A stretch of DNA of 64,000 nt, from positions 2,362,001-2,426,000 of the forward strand of contig CP065018.1 of the NCBI GenBank assembly GCA_016700415.1, written 5' to 3'. Shown piece after piece: positions 44,201 through 53,058 of the stretch; the first letter of the stretch is position 1; each line of letters begins with the position of its first letter. The position numbers and the translations under genes are program-made. The DNA comes from Flavobacteriales bacterium. GTDB lineage: Bacteria > Bacteroidota > Bacteroidia > Flavobacteriales_F > PHOS-HE28. The notes under the pieces were generated by a model. That model worked only from the letters and a program-made list of their open reading frames with translations. It made no database searches and was not told where the DNA came from.

Positions 44201-47200
44201 CCACGCGTTGTTGCCCGTCCTTTATCGTAAGCCAGCGCCGCACGGCGATCACGCCCTCGCGTTCCACCTCCATCAGGATGTGTGCTTCCGAAAGTGCAGA
44301 GCTCACCAACAGCACCGCCTTTTCGTCCGGCTCGGCTTTCGCTTTCACCGCTTCCACATGGAACGCTTCGTTGACAAAACCCGTGTGCTGCACCGCCGGA
44401 TCATAGACTGTCACTGCTTTCTGAACACGCACTGCATCGCCTTGAGCGTCCACGGCGCTCACTTCGATCAGGTAGCTGCCCACGTCCCAATCCGCAATTC
44501 CGGACAACACCATCGGTTTCCCATTGGCCAGCCATTCCTTCCGCTCCATCACCACGGCTTCCTTCGGCCAAGTGAGCGGATCGTTCTCATCGGCATGCTC
44601 GTCCTGCGGGAAGCGTTCCTTGAATTGTTCGGCGGTGAGCATGTGGCGGTCCGGCTGTTCCCACAACCGGTCGCGCAACGGCGTAAGCGGCGTCCGCAGC
44701 CGCGTGATGCGCACATCCATCGGCACGTCGAGCATGTTGCCGTTGAGGTCCTGCACGCTCACCACCAGGCTGTCCATGGTGGAACGGTCGAAACCATCGC
44801 CGACGTTCAATGCGATGTCGATGCTGCGGTAGCCAACCGAAATGCTGGTACTGCTGCTTTGCGTTTCGCCGTTCACGTCGGTGATGTTGGCCTCCACGCT
44901 GAACGTGAACGTGGGATCGGCCTTGCGTGAAATGGCTGCATCGGCCTCGGCAAGAAAGCTGATGCTGAAGTTGCCGTTGGCGTCCGCTTCCGCCGTACCG
45001 CTGGCGATCTCCGTAGACCTTTCCCAGGGGATGAACGAGCGCCAATACCTGCCGCACCACCATGGCATGCGCGCTTCACGCCTTACCGTCCAATGGACTT
45101 GCGCACCGTCCAGGGGTACGCCGGCGTAGCTCTTCGCAAGGCCATGCACGGTGGCGGTCCCGTTCAATTTCGCGACATTGACGGCCTTGGCGGTATCGCT
45201 CTTCGGAAAAAGCACCTCGAACATGGGGCGCTTGTACTCCTCCACTTGGATGTACCGGCTGCCGAACTCTTCTTGGATGCGCATGCTGCCGGTGAGCGTT
45301 CCCTGCGGCGCTGTGAACCGGCCATGGCATGCCCCGAACGCATCCGTGGTCACCGCTGCGGAATCGATCAACTGGCCGTTCACATCAAAGAAGCGGACCG
45401 TGGTCCTGTATCCTGGCTTCACCACGGTGGTCTTGCCCCGTTTCACGGAAACGATGCCCTTGAACATCACCGGTTGGCCGGGGCGATAGATGGCGCGGTC
45501 GGTGAAGAGGAAGGTGCGGAGCGTGTCGCGCACATTTCCTCTGTCGTAGTAACGGTAGTAGTAGCTGCCGGGGGTCGCAAGGCGATCTTTCCCTAAGGTG
45601 ACCACCCAGCGCTGCTGTCCGGGCCGGTCATTCGGCGCGGCGACCTCGGCCATGCCTTCAGCACCCGTGATGGCTGAACCGATACTGATGTCACGCAAGC
45701 CACCGTTCTGATAGAACTGTGAGAAGAGCTCCGCTTTGGCACCCTCCACGGGCGTACCGCTCTCGCGGTCCATCACCAGCACGGCTGGTTTGCCTTTTGC
45801 AGTGGAGCGCTGTGCCAGGGACAAGCGGGTCACCTGCACCTCTGTGATCACGATGATGCCGTTGTCATTCGGTAGTGACCTGTCCGAGGCGATGATGCTG
45901 TAGCTGCCGATCGAGAGCGGCTCCACCGGGACATCCACTAGATGCCCATTGAGGTCACCGTCGTCCGGCAGCTCCATGTTCCATTCGCGCAGCACGGGCA
46001 GTCCCAAGATCCGCTTCAGGTCTTCCTGGTCCCGGTATCCGCGTCGCTCATCCCGCTTTGCATCATCCTTCACGATGCGCAGCCACAGGTGTGAGGTGTT
46101 GGTGTAGCTGACGGAGACCCGGAATGGCATGTTCGGCGTTGCGGCCTCCTCCGCGTTCACCTGCAAGGATGGCTGCGTCCACTGGGCGATCAAGGCCTTG
46201 GCGCGTTTGGAGGCGAAAGGTTCCTGTTGGTGCGAGGCGATCTCGCGGCAGATGTCAACGGCGGTCTTCCTTTCCCACTTGAACGCGCTGTCCGGCGCGA
46301 GCCTTTGGTAGTTGGCGGTTTGGTCCGCATGCCATTGCGCAATGGCGAGCATCACCGCGCTTTTCTCCTCACCGGCCAAGAGCGTGGTGCTCTGTGCCTG
46401 CAGCGCCTTGAGGTAGAGGCTGTCCTTGTCCGGAAGCGTGCTGTTGGCGCGGGCGAAGGCGAGCCGGTCGAGGGTGACATCCGTGAGCGCGGCTTGGCGG
46501 CCGTCCTTGAGATGCAATGCGGTGAGCCGCTGGTAGAGCCGCAGCGCCTGCCATTCCCAAGCGGTGCTATCGCGGGTTGCGAAGCTCGCCGAGGCGAATT
46601 CGGGTGCTGATGCGAAGGCGTTCGGACCATCGAGCTTAAAGCGCCATGCCGGTTCCGCCAAGCGCGTTTCGCTGTTCTGGAAAACCTCCAGTGCCCGGCG
46701 GGCGAGCACATCAAAGAGCGTTGGCCGCAACGCGGTATCAGCATGGGCGGGCTCCAACAAGGCGCCCAATTCACCCACGGGGATCTTCGCCAAGTCTTCC
46801 GCCGGTTCCAACGATGCGATGTACTGGTCGATCACCTTTTGCATAAAGGCGACTTGGTCCCAGGTCTCCGGGTCGTCGGTGGCCTCATCCATGTTGGTGC
46901 GGTCGAGCACCTTCCAGCGGTTCTGCTGATAGTAGCCCCACCATTGATCGGCGGCCACGCTGAGCAACAGTTGCTTCAGGGGAGTTTCCGCGTTGTTCCT
47001 TGCGGAATCCAGCTTGGCGAGCACCTGCACGGCATCACCACCGGTAAAGCGCATGAACCTCGCGGAGTACATCCAGGCGCGGAACTCCGTGCGCCAGTCG
47101 TGTGCGGCGCGTGCTTCGGCCAAGATCACCTCCGTGGCTTTCAGGGCCGATGCGAACTGGCCGATATTGCTGAGCGAGTCCACGGCGGCCCAGCGCGGGT

Positions 47201-47306
47201 CGCTCTTCCCATGGGGCCTGTTGACCGCTTTCTGTGTGGAGGCGCAGCCCAGCATTACAACAAGCGCGGCGGCCGTGCCGAAAAGGATCTTGCGGGCGTG
47301 TCGCAT
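41223..47306 (-). CDS. Alpha-2-macroglobulin family lipoprotein with thioester motif
   Basis: 2,027 residues from the ATG at 47306, chosen because it begins a lipoprotein signal (KILFGTAAALVVMLGC); earlier in-frame starts to 47462 lack one. The N-terminal 400 residues are helical, followed by many MG-type beta domains, a Pro-rich linker (TSSPPPPVADAPPP) before the A2M domain, and an intact thioester motif C1481-S-E-Q1484 in the context EYPHACSEQVFSRFY, then the alpha/alpha thioester domain and a receptor-binding-like end. Bacterial A2Ms are periplasmic protease traps; they are often paired with PBP1C, which is not present here. It diverges from a large T9SS type B protein. Confidence 0.9.
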   Translation of the reverse strand: MRHARKILFGTAAALVVMLGCASTQKAVNRPHGKSDPRWAAVDSLSNIGQFASALKATEVILAEARAAHDWRTEFRAWMYSARFMRFTGGDAVQVLAKLDSARNNAETPLKQLLLSVAADQWWGYYQQNRWKVLDRTNMDEATDDPETWDQVAFMQKVIDQYIASLEPAEDLAKIPVGELGALLEPAHADTALRPTLFDVLARRALEVFQNSETRLAEPAWRFKLDGPNAFASAPEFASASFATRDSTAWEWQALRLYQRLTALHLKDGRQAALTDVTLDRLAFARANSTLPDKDSLYLKALQAQSTTLLAGEEKSAVMLAIAQWHADQTANYQRLAPDSAFKWERKTAVDICREIASHQQEPFASKRAKALIAQWTQPSLQVNAEEAATPNMPFRVSVSYTNTSHLWLRIVKDDAKRDERRGYRDQEDLKRILGLPVLREWNMELPDDGDLNGHLVDVPVEPLSIGSYSIIASDRSLPNDNGIIVITEVQVTRLSLAQRSTAKGKPAVLVMDRESGTPVEGAKAELFSQFYQNGGLRDISIGSAITGAEGMAEVAAPNDRPGQQRWVVTLGKDRLATPGSYYYRYYDRGNVRDTLRTFLFTDRAIYRPGQPVMFKGIVSVKRGKTTVVKPGYRTTVRFFDVNGQLIDSAAVTTDAFGACHGRFTAPQGTLTGSMRIQEEFGSRYIQVEEYKRPMFEVLFPKSDTAKAVNVAKLNGTATVHGLAKSYAGVPLDGAQVHWTVRREARMPWWCGRYWRSFIPWERSTEIASGTAEADANGNFSISFLAEADAAISRKADPTFTFSVEANITDVNGETQSSSTSISVGYRSIDIALNVGDGFDRSTMDSLVVSVQDLNGNMLDVPMDVRITRLRTPLTPLRDRLWEQPDRHMLTAEQFKERFPQDEHADENDPLTWPKEAVVMERKEWLANGKPMVLSGIADWDVGSYLIEVSAVDAQGDAVRVQKAVTVYDPAVQHTGFVNEAFHVEAVKAKAEPDEKAVLLVSSALSEAHILMEVEREGVIAVRRWLTIKDGQQRVELPVLEADRGGFAVHFISVERGRSHNQDVYINVPWSNKELHVEWMTFRDKLLPGAKEEWRLKITGPKGEKVAAQLLAGMYDASLDHFVPHAWDLSVWPTNSARMGWEQPMPFGVSNGDQLWRNLQLPADTIHIYPELNTYGANLWQGSYGYRNRTASRSAGVISLMDKNEETVTGAMAKSTEAQTVQLEEPLIAKDEGTSSPPPPVADAPPPATRTDFRETAFFLPDLLTDKDGSVILRFTMPDALTRWKLMGLTHTTDLKTAQFTKEVITQKPLMVTPNLPRFLREGDAITLTSKVAVIEGAAVTGIATLDLFDPFTNAALNDRFGLKNNTVPFTAGPGASAAVAWDVQVPEGVSAVSVRISAKAGSFTDGEEKPLPILTDRVLVTESLPLPISKAGTKTFTLEKLKNSTSSTLRNQSLKLEFTPNPAWYAVQALPYLMEYPHACSEQVFSRFYANSLASHIVDERPAIKQVFVQWAAKGEGNEEAFLSKLEKNSELKNVVLAETPWVLNARSERESKQRIALLFDMQRMANEKAVALKKLRDAQLSNGAWPWFTGMQPSRWVTQGIVSGFGHLEKLGAADLRPDGQTQVMLKNAVQWLDRDVDSDYKRLLMRSTKAERMEYTPDHSVVQYLYARSFFSRWPITGTTNTAVEFYKGRLAVTWLSFGLQEQAMIALAMDRLGDHATAQLIMKSLGERATRSEELGMYWKNFNAGWYWWDFPTETHALMIEAFHEVAKDEARVNELRLYLLKLKQTTDWKTTKATAEACYALLLTGDNWLEPVDAPVITVGGQKIIAEKQEAGTGYFQKMWAADAIKPDMGDVTITTTADRAAWGALYWQYFEQMEKVTSAESPFSVKKQVMLNEPTDAGPKLIALDKARTLKPGDKLTVRIELRTDRAMDYVHLKDLRAAGLEPTETLSGYRYQGGLGYYQSTRDAATDFFFDHLRPGTYVFEYDLRVSHAGDFSNGITTAMCMYAPEFSSHSEGVRIEVGK

Positions 47307-47506
47307 CAAGTACTGCCCCAACCGCTGGATCGGCCGGGCATCGGGCCAAAGTTCGCCATTCATGCCGGGCCGTACACCTTGAGGGGACATTGGTTCAATG
47401 TGCGTCTTTTCATTTCGGGCCGATCGGTCCGGGCAACTTGAAGCAACTTGTAGGCCGCGCAATAGGTCTTAGCTTGGGGGTCCGAAACCGAAGGTCCCCG
47501 ATCACC

Positions 47507-50500
47507 GTGCGCCATCCGCTTTGCATAGCCTTCTGCCTGTTCGCCATTTCGCTGATGGCCACGCAGCCGCCTGCGGCACGGTTCACGCAGAACAAGGGCC
47601 AATGGCCGGAACAGGTGGCCTATCGCACGTTGGTGCCGGGCGGGGCCTTGTTCGTGGAGCGGAACGCGCTCACCTATACGCTTCATTCCGGAGGCCCGAT
47701 GGAGCACCATGGACATGAACATGACGGTCCGCCGGAGCCTGAGCATGCGCATGCCTTCCGCGTTTCCTTCGAAGGGACCTCGGAAGCGATCCCGTCAGGT
47801 GCTTCGGCGCAGGGCTTCTACGAGAACTTTTTCTTGGGAAACGATCCAGCGCATTGGGGCACCGGCTGCTCGGTCTATGGAGAAGTGAAGTTGAAGGAGT
47901 TGTATCCGGGCATCGACCTGCGGATGGACGGAAGCATGGGGCTGAAGTATGACTTCATCGTGGCGCCCGGAAGCGATCCGGTACAGGTGCGCTTGCGTTT
48001 CGACGGGCAGGACGGATTGTCCATAAAGGACGGGCGCTTGTTCGTGAAGACATCCGCAGGCACCGTGATCGAAGAGGCGCCCGTGGCTTACCAGGAAACA
48101 GCTTCGGGCCGAAAAGGCGTGCGCTGCTCCTACCGGCTGAACGGCTCCCACGTCACCTTCGACCTCCCGGACGGTTACGACATTCTACTTCCGTTGGTGA
48201 TCGACCCAGTGCTGACCTTCGGCACATACAGCGGCAGCACAGCGAACAATTTCGGCTTCACCGCCACCTATGACGCTGGTGGTCACCTCTACGGCGGGGG
48301 TATCGTATTCAGCGCAGGTTACCCCACCACGGTGGGTGTACTGGACCCCAGCTTCAATGGAGGCACGATCGATATCGGGATCACCAAATTCTCCCCTGAC
48401 GGTACCTCACAGATCTGGAGCACCTATATCGGGGGCAGCGGTAATGAGTGCCCGCACAGCTTAGTGGTGAACTCCAACAACGAGCTGTACATGATGGGCA
48501 GCACCGGATCGGCGGATTTTCCCGCAACTGGCGGAGCCTATGACCAGACCTTCCATGGGGGGGACAACATCAGCGTCACGGCACCAACGTGGGTGGGCCA
48601 GTCCTTCGGCTATGGCTACGGACAAGCCGACGGCACGGACATCGTGCTGGCGCACTTCAGCGCGGACGCCACCTCCTTGACCGCATGCACCTACGTGGGC
48701 GGAAGCAGCAACGACGGAGTGAACAACGTGCTCCCCTTGTCGCACAACTACGGGGACCATTTTCGCGGGGAAGTGGCCTTGGATGCCTCCGAGTGGCCCG
48801 TGGTGAGCACCTCCACCCAGAGCGCGGACATTCCCGTGAGCGCCAATGCGCCGCAGGCCGTCTTCGGCGGCGGCATCCAGGACGCCTACTTCTTCCGCAT
48901 GGATCCCGCACTCACCACATTGCAGGCCACCTTCTACGGCGGTAGCGGCAACGACAGCGGCTATGGCGTGCAGTTCGATTCCAACGGCCAGGTCTTCACC
49001 ACGGGCGGCACCACAAGCACCGACCTCACCATGCCCGGCACGCCCTTCCAGGCCACCAACAACGGGAGCGTAGACGGCTATGTGGCGCGTTGGAGCACCG
49101 ACCTCGGCAACCTGCTTTCCGCATCCTTCCTCGGCACGTCCGCCTTTGACCAGACCTATTTCGTCCAGGTTGACAATTTCGACGACGTCTACGTAGTGGG
49201 GCAGACCCATGGCAGCTATCCCGTGTCGCCCGGCGTCTATGCCAACCCCGGCAGTTCGCAGTTCATCCAGAAATTGAGCAACGACCTCTCCACTTCCATC
49301 TGGTCCACGGTGATCGGTTCCGGCGCGGGGAACGAGGACATCTCACCTACGGCCTTCTTGGTAAGCAACTGCGGTCAGATCTACTTCTGCGGTTGGGGTG
49401 GCACCGTGAACCATAACATGGCCGACGCCGGCGCCAGCACCACGGCGAACCTGCCGCTCACTGCGGACGCTTTCCAGACCACCACCGATGGCAGTGATTT
49501 CTACCTGATGCTGCTGGACCCCGATGCGGTCGCGTTGAACTACGCCACCTACTTCGGGGGCGGAACCAGCCCGGAACATGTGGACGGCGGAACCTCGCGC
49601 TTTGACAAGGACGGAACGGTATATCAGGCCGTTTGTGCGGGTTGTCAAGGCAATGACGATTTCCCCACGACACCCGGAGCTTGGAGCAATACCAACAACT
49701 CTTTCTACTGCAACCTCGGCGTGTTCAAGTTCGAACTGGCCGTGGCGCACGTCACCATCGGCATCGACGGGCCCAACACCATCTGCATCCCCGGCAGCAT
49801 CCAGTTCACCAACAGCAGCACCGGTGGGGACACCTATTTATGGGACTTCGGTGATGGCACCACCAGCACGGAACTCGCGCCGGCACATATCTATACTACT
49901 GAAGGCACCTTCAACGTGAGCATGGTGTTGTCCGACAGCTATGGCTGCACGACTTCGGACTCCTCAGAGATCCAGGTCATCAGTATCGATCCCACGGAGG
50001 CCGCGGTCGATCTCGTTCCGCCCATCTGTCCCGGTACAGGCATCCAATTGCAGGCTACCGGCGGCACCTCCTGGGCCTGGTCGCCTTCCACCGGGCTCAG
50101 CGCTGACAATATCGCGGACCCCGTGGCCACGCCAGCCAGCGACAGCACCTCCTATCAAGTGATCGCCAGCAGCGACTGCGGCATTGATACCGCCACGGTG
50201 CTCATCACCTGGCTGGACCCTGTCGGTTCCGCGGGCATGGACACGTCCGTATGCCTTGGTTCCGGCATTGCCTTGGATGCCAGCGGTGGCGGGTCCTATC
50301 TCTGGTCGCCCGCAGCGACCTTGTCCGATCCCGGCATCAGCAACCCTGTCGTTTCGCCCGTGACCGATACGCAATATGCGGTGGTCATCACCACGCCGGA
50401 GGGATGCTCGGTGGAGGACAGTGTGCTGGTGACGGTCTTCACGGACCCGCCGCTGCCCGCATTGACGGACACGGTGATCTGTCCGGGCACATCGGTTCAA

Positions 50501-51379
50501 TTGCATGCCGGCGATGCGGTTTGGTATGCTTGGCATGCAGCACCGGGCATCACCGACCTGACGATTCAAGATCCCGATGTTGCACCCTTGGCATCTACGA
50601 CCTACGTGGTTGCCATGACCAACGCCTGTGGAAGCCTTACGGATAGTGCGTTCGTCGGCATTGCCACCGTCGAGGCATTGGCTTGGCCGGACACCCTTGT
50701 TTGCGCTGGCGCGCCTGTCACCTTGCATGCTTCCGGCGGAACGGTATACGCTTGGTCGCCCACCGGCGTGGATACCGACTCGCTCGTGCTCGATCCCGCC
50801 GTGGCCGGTACCTATTCCGTGACGATCACCAATGCCTTGGGCTGCACGGCCAGCGCACAGGTCCAGGTGGGCCTGTACCCGGCAGCCACGGTCACCGCAG
50901 GCTACGAGACCAGCGTCGACTTTGGGAACAGCACCGTGCTCCATGCATTCGGCATCGGCACCTTCCTCTGGTCCCCGGACTCATCGCTCAGTTGCGACAC
51001 CTGCGCCTATCCCGTCGCTACGCCCCTTACCACCACCACCTATACCGTGGAGCTTACCGACATGAACGGCTGCAAGGCCACCGACCAAGTGACGGTTTTC
51101 TTCCGGGGCACCCTGTTCGTTCCGAACACCTTCACGCCCAATGGGGACGGGGTGAACGATCAGTTCTATGCCTTGACGAGCGAAGTGTCCGAGCTACGCC
51201 TGTTGGTCTTCAACCGTTGGGGTGAACAGATCTTCAGCACGGACGAACTGGACGGTGCGTGGGACGGGACTTTCAACGGAAAGGGATCGCCGATCGACAC
51301 CTATGTGTGGCGCGTGGACTACACCGAAACGAACGGCAGCAGTCGCACGGTCTACGGGCACGTGAACCTGGTCAGGTGA
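47507..51379 (+). CDS. Large secreted protein with DUF7948-like N-terminus, SBBP and PKD-type repeats, T9SS type B C-terminus
   Basis: 1,290 residues from the GTG at 47507, which starts a signal peptide (VRHPLCIAFCLFAISLMATQ); the frame is open back to 47234 but overlaps the A2M gene. The N-terminal FTQNKGQWPEQVAYR to LVIDPVLTFGTYSG is a DUF7948-like region, followed by SBBP repeats (TYIGGSGNECPHSLVV, TFYGGSGNDSGYGVQF, TYFGGGTSPEHVDG), a PKD domain (YLWDFGDGTTS), Ig-like repeats each with a CPGT or CLGS start, and the type B sorting domain PNTFTPNGDGVNDQF to VNLVR. Typical surface or gliding-associated adhesin of Bacteroidota. Confidence 0.9.
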   Translation: MRHPLCIAFCLFAISLMATQPPAARFTQNKGQWPEQVAYRTLVPGGALFVERNALTYTLHSGGPMEHHGHEHDGPPEPEHAHAFRVSFEGTSEAIPSGASAQGFYENFFLGNDPAHWGTGCSVYGEVKLKELYPGIDLRMDGSMGLKYDFIVAPGSDPVQVRLRFDGQDGLSIKDGRLFVKTSAGTVIEEAPVAYQETASGRKGVRCSYRLNGSHVTFDLPDGYDILLPLVIDPVLTFGTYSGSTANNFGFTATYDAGGHLYGGGIVFSAGYPTTVGVLDPSFNGGTIDIGITKFSPDGTSQIWSTYIGGSGNECPHSLVVNSNNELYMMGSTGSADFPATGGAYDQTFHGGDNISVTAPTWVGQSFGYGYGQADGTDIVLAHFSADATSLTACTYVGGSSNDGVNNVLPLSHNYGDHFRGEVALDASEWPVVSTSTQSADIPVSANAPQAVFGGGIQDAYFFRMDPALTTLQATFYGGSGNDSGYGVQFDSNGQVFTTGGTTSTDLTMPGTPFQATNNGSVDGYVARWSTDLGNLLSASFLGTSAFDQTYFVQVDNFDDVYVVGQTHGSYPVSPGVYANPGSSQFIQKLSNDLSTSIWSTVIGSGAGNEDISPTAFLVSNCGQIYFCGWGGTVNHNMADAGASTTANLPLTADAFQTTTDGSDFYLMLLDPDAVALNYATYFGGGTSPEHVDGGTSRFDKDGTVYQAVCAGCQGNDDFPTTPGAWSNTNNSFYCNLGVFKFELAVAHVTIGIDGPNTICIPGSIQFTNSSTGGDTYLWDFGDGTTSTELAPAHIYTTEGTFNVSMVLSDSYGCTTSDSSEIQVISIDPTEAAVDLVPPICPGTGIQLQATGGTSWAWSPSTGLSADNIADPVATPASDSTSYQVIASSDCGIDTATVLITWLDPVGSAGMDTSVCLGSGIALDASGGGSYLWSPAATLSDPGISNPVVSPVTDTQYAVVITTPEGCSVEDSVLVTVFTDPPLPALTDTVICPGTSVQLHAGDAVWYAWHAAPGITDLTIQDPDVAPLASTTYVVAMTNACGSLTDSAFVGIATVEALAWPDTLVCAGAPVTLHASGGTVYAWSPTGVDTDSLVLDPAVAGTYSVTITNALGCTASAQVQVGLYPAATVTAGYETSVDFGNSTVLHAFGIGTFLWSPDSSLSCDTCAYPVATPLTTTTYTVELTDMNGCKATDQVTVFFRGTLFVPNTFTPNGDGVNDQFYALTSEVSELRLLVFNRWGEQIFSTDELDGAWDGTFNGKGSPIDTYVWRVDYTETNGSSRTVYGHVNLVR

Positions 51380-52388
51380 ACGCACCGCGTTCCAAGCCCA
51401 GCCATTGCAGGGCCGCACCGCTGAGTACCAGTTCCTTCTGCTTATCGTCCCAAGGCATGGAGCGGACCAGCTGGCCCGGCTGTAGTTCGCCCAACGGGAA
51501 GGGGTAGTCCGTGCCCAAGGCCACCTTGTCGGCGCCGCAGAGGTCCACGATGTGTTGCAGCAACGCGGGGTCATGCACCAATGAATCGAGCCAGAACTTG
51601 CCTATGTATTCGCGCGGCGGCACCGGATTGTCCACGGCGCAGAGGTCGGGCCTTACATCAAACCCGTGCTGAATGCGGGGGAAGGTACCGGGGAAGGAGC
51701 CGCCACCATGCGCGAAGGCCACACGCAACTTCGGCAGTTTTTCAAACAATCCGCTGAAGATCATGCTGGTGATCGCCAGTGTAGTCTCCATCGGCATGGC
51801 CACCAACCAAGGCATCCAATACTTGTCCGTACGCTCCTTGCCCAGCATGTCCCACGGATGCACGAACACCGCCATGCCCAATTCCTCGCAGGCTTGGAAA
51901 ATGGGGAACAAACGTGGTTCGCCGAGGTTCACGTTCTCCACGTGCGTGCCGACCTGGATCCCTTTGAGGCCGATCGCCTTGCAGCGCTCCAGCTCCTTCA
52001 CAGCAAGCTCGGGGTCCTGCATGGGCAAGGTGCCTAGGCCGATGAAACGCTTCGGATGCTTTTCCACGATACCCGCGATGTGGTCGTTGAGGAACATGGC
52101 CAGGTTCAGCGTGTCCTTGGGCTTGGCCCAGTAACTGAACATCACCGGCACGGTGCTGAGCACTTGCACGTGCACCTGGTGCGTGTCGCATTCGCGCATG
52201 CGTACCTCCGGGTCCCACACGTTGGCCTCCACCTCCCGGAAGAACCGGTCGTCCTTCATCATCCGGGCGCAGCCGGGCCGGTGATGGTCCAAGTGGATGA
52301 AGCCGCCATAGCCGAAGCGACGGCCGAAGTCCGGGATGTCCTGCGGCAGGATGTGGGTGTGTATGTCAACGGACAGCAGCTCGGCCAT
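51372..52388 (-). CDS. 2-amino-3-carboxymuconate-6-semialdehyde decarboxylase (ACMSD)
   Basis: 338 residues from the ATG at 52388. Amidohydrolase-type metal ligands are HTH in VDIHTHILPQ, His in FVHPWDMLG and Asp in LGTDYPF; HVQVLSTVPVMFSYWA, AFAHGGGSFPGTFPRI and LDSLVHDPALLQHI are characteristic of ACMSD. It converts ACMS, the product of 3-hydroxyanthranilate dioxygenase, to 2-aminomuconate semialdehyde. It follows the dioxygenase gene by nine nt, so substrate and product enzymes are co-expressed. Its 3' end overlaps the convergent T9SS type B gene by eight bases. Confidence 0.93.
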   Translation of the reverse strand: MAELLSVDIHTHILPQDIPDFGRRFGYGGFIHLDHHRPGCARMMKDDRFFREVEANVWDPEVRMRECDTHQVHVQVLSTVPVMFSYWAKPKDTLNLAMFLNDHIAGIVEKHPKRFIGLGTLPMQDPELAVKELERCKAIGLKGIQVGTHVENVNLGEPRLFPIFQACEELGMAVFVHPWDMLGKERTDKYWMPWLVAMPMETTLAITSMIFSGLFEKLPKLRVAFAHGGGSFPGTFPRIQHGFDVRPDLCAVDNPVPPREYIGKFWLDSLVHDPALLQHIVDLCGADKVALGTDYPFPLGELQPGQLVRSMPWDDKQKELVLSGAALQWLGLERGAFT

Positions 52389-52397
52389 CGGCAACGA

Positions 52398-52928
52398 TCA
52401 AATGAAGCGTGGGTCGGCCTCCATCACGGTACCGCACTTCCCACAGGTCCGCAGCTTTTCATCCCCGTAGAACTTCCTGAAGCGCGGCAGGAAATCCATT
52501 TCGATGTCGTTCAGCACGAAGAAATCCTCGTGGAGTTTGTGGTTGCACTTCTCACAGAACCAGAGCAGACCGTCCTTCATTTCGCGGTCGGCGCGTTTGG
52601 CCTCCACCACTAATCCCACGGTATTGGCCGGTCGGCTCGGCGAGTGCGGTGTGCGGGCGGGCAGCAGGAACATTTCACCCTCCCTGATGGGGACCTTCAC
52701 GGCCTTGCCATCTTCCTGGATACCCACTTCGATATCCCCTTCCAACTGCAGGAAAAGCTCCTCGGTCTCGTTCCAGTGGTAGTCCTTGCGTGCGTTCGGT
52801 CCGCCCACCACCATTACGATGAAGTCACCCGCATCAACGTAGAGGTTCTTGTTGCCCACGGGCGGTTTCAGCAGGTCCCGATTGTCGGAAACCCACTGTT
52901 TGAGATTGAAGGGACGGCGGATGGACAT
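52398..52928 (-). CDS. 3-hydroxyanthranilate 3,4-dioxygenase
   Basis: 176 residues from the ATG at 52928 before SIRRPFNLKQWV; the frame to 52976 adds no family sequence. Catalytic iron ligands are in YHWNETEELFLQLEGD (His, Glu) and LLPARTPHSP (His). The C-terminus has a second, rubredoxin-like metal site: WFCEKCNHK and RTCGKCGTV, as in bacterial HaaO. It opens the ring of 3-hydroxyanthranilate in the kynurenine route. TACTTTCG lies about 25 nt upstream of the start as a candidate -7 element. Divergent from the SDR gene. Confidence 0.95.
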   Translation of the reverse strand: MSIRRPFNLKQWVSDNRDLLKPPVGNKNLYVDAGDFIVMVVGGPNARKDYHWNETEELFLQLEGDIEVGIQEDGKAVKVPIREGEMFLLPARTPHSPSRPANTVGLVVEAKRADREMKDGLLWFCEKCNHKLHEDFFVLNDIEMDFLPRFRKFYGDEKLRTCGKCGTVMEADPRFI

Positions 52929-53046
52929 GGCAGTGGGATTGGATCCCCGAAAGTACGGCTTCCGATCAGGGGGCATTCACCGTACGGTGGATGACCCCTG
53001 GGGGGATGACTTACGGAACAGGCGGAGGGCCATGGGACACGCCCTC

Positions 53047-53054
53047 TACCTTTG
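53047..53054 (+). promoter_or_regulatory. -7 element four bases before the SDR start codon
   Basis: TACCTTTG matches the Bacteroidota -7 consensus and is only four bases from the ATG at 53059. Transcription would start at or next to the A of the start codon, giving a leaderless mRNA. No clear TTTG -33 box is visible at the proper distance. Confidence 0.5.
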
Positions 53055-53058
53055 AGGC

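Noticed and set aside
47234..47506. N-terminal extension of the T9SS type B protein
   Set aside because: It overlaps the divergent A2M gene, contains no signal peptide and is Arg/Cys-rich noise; the GTG at 47507 gives a proper signal sequence.
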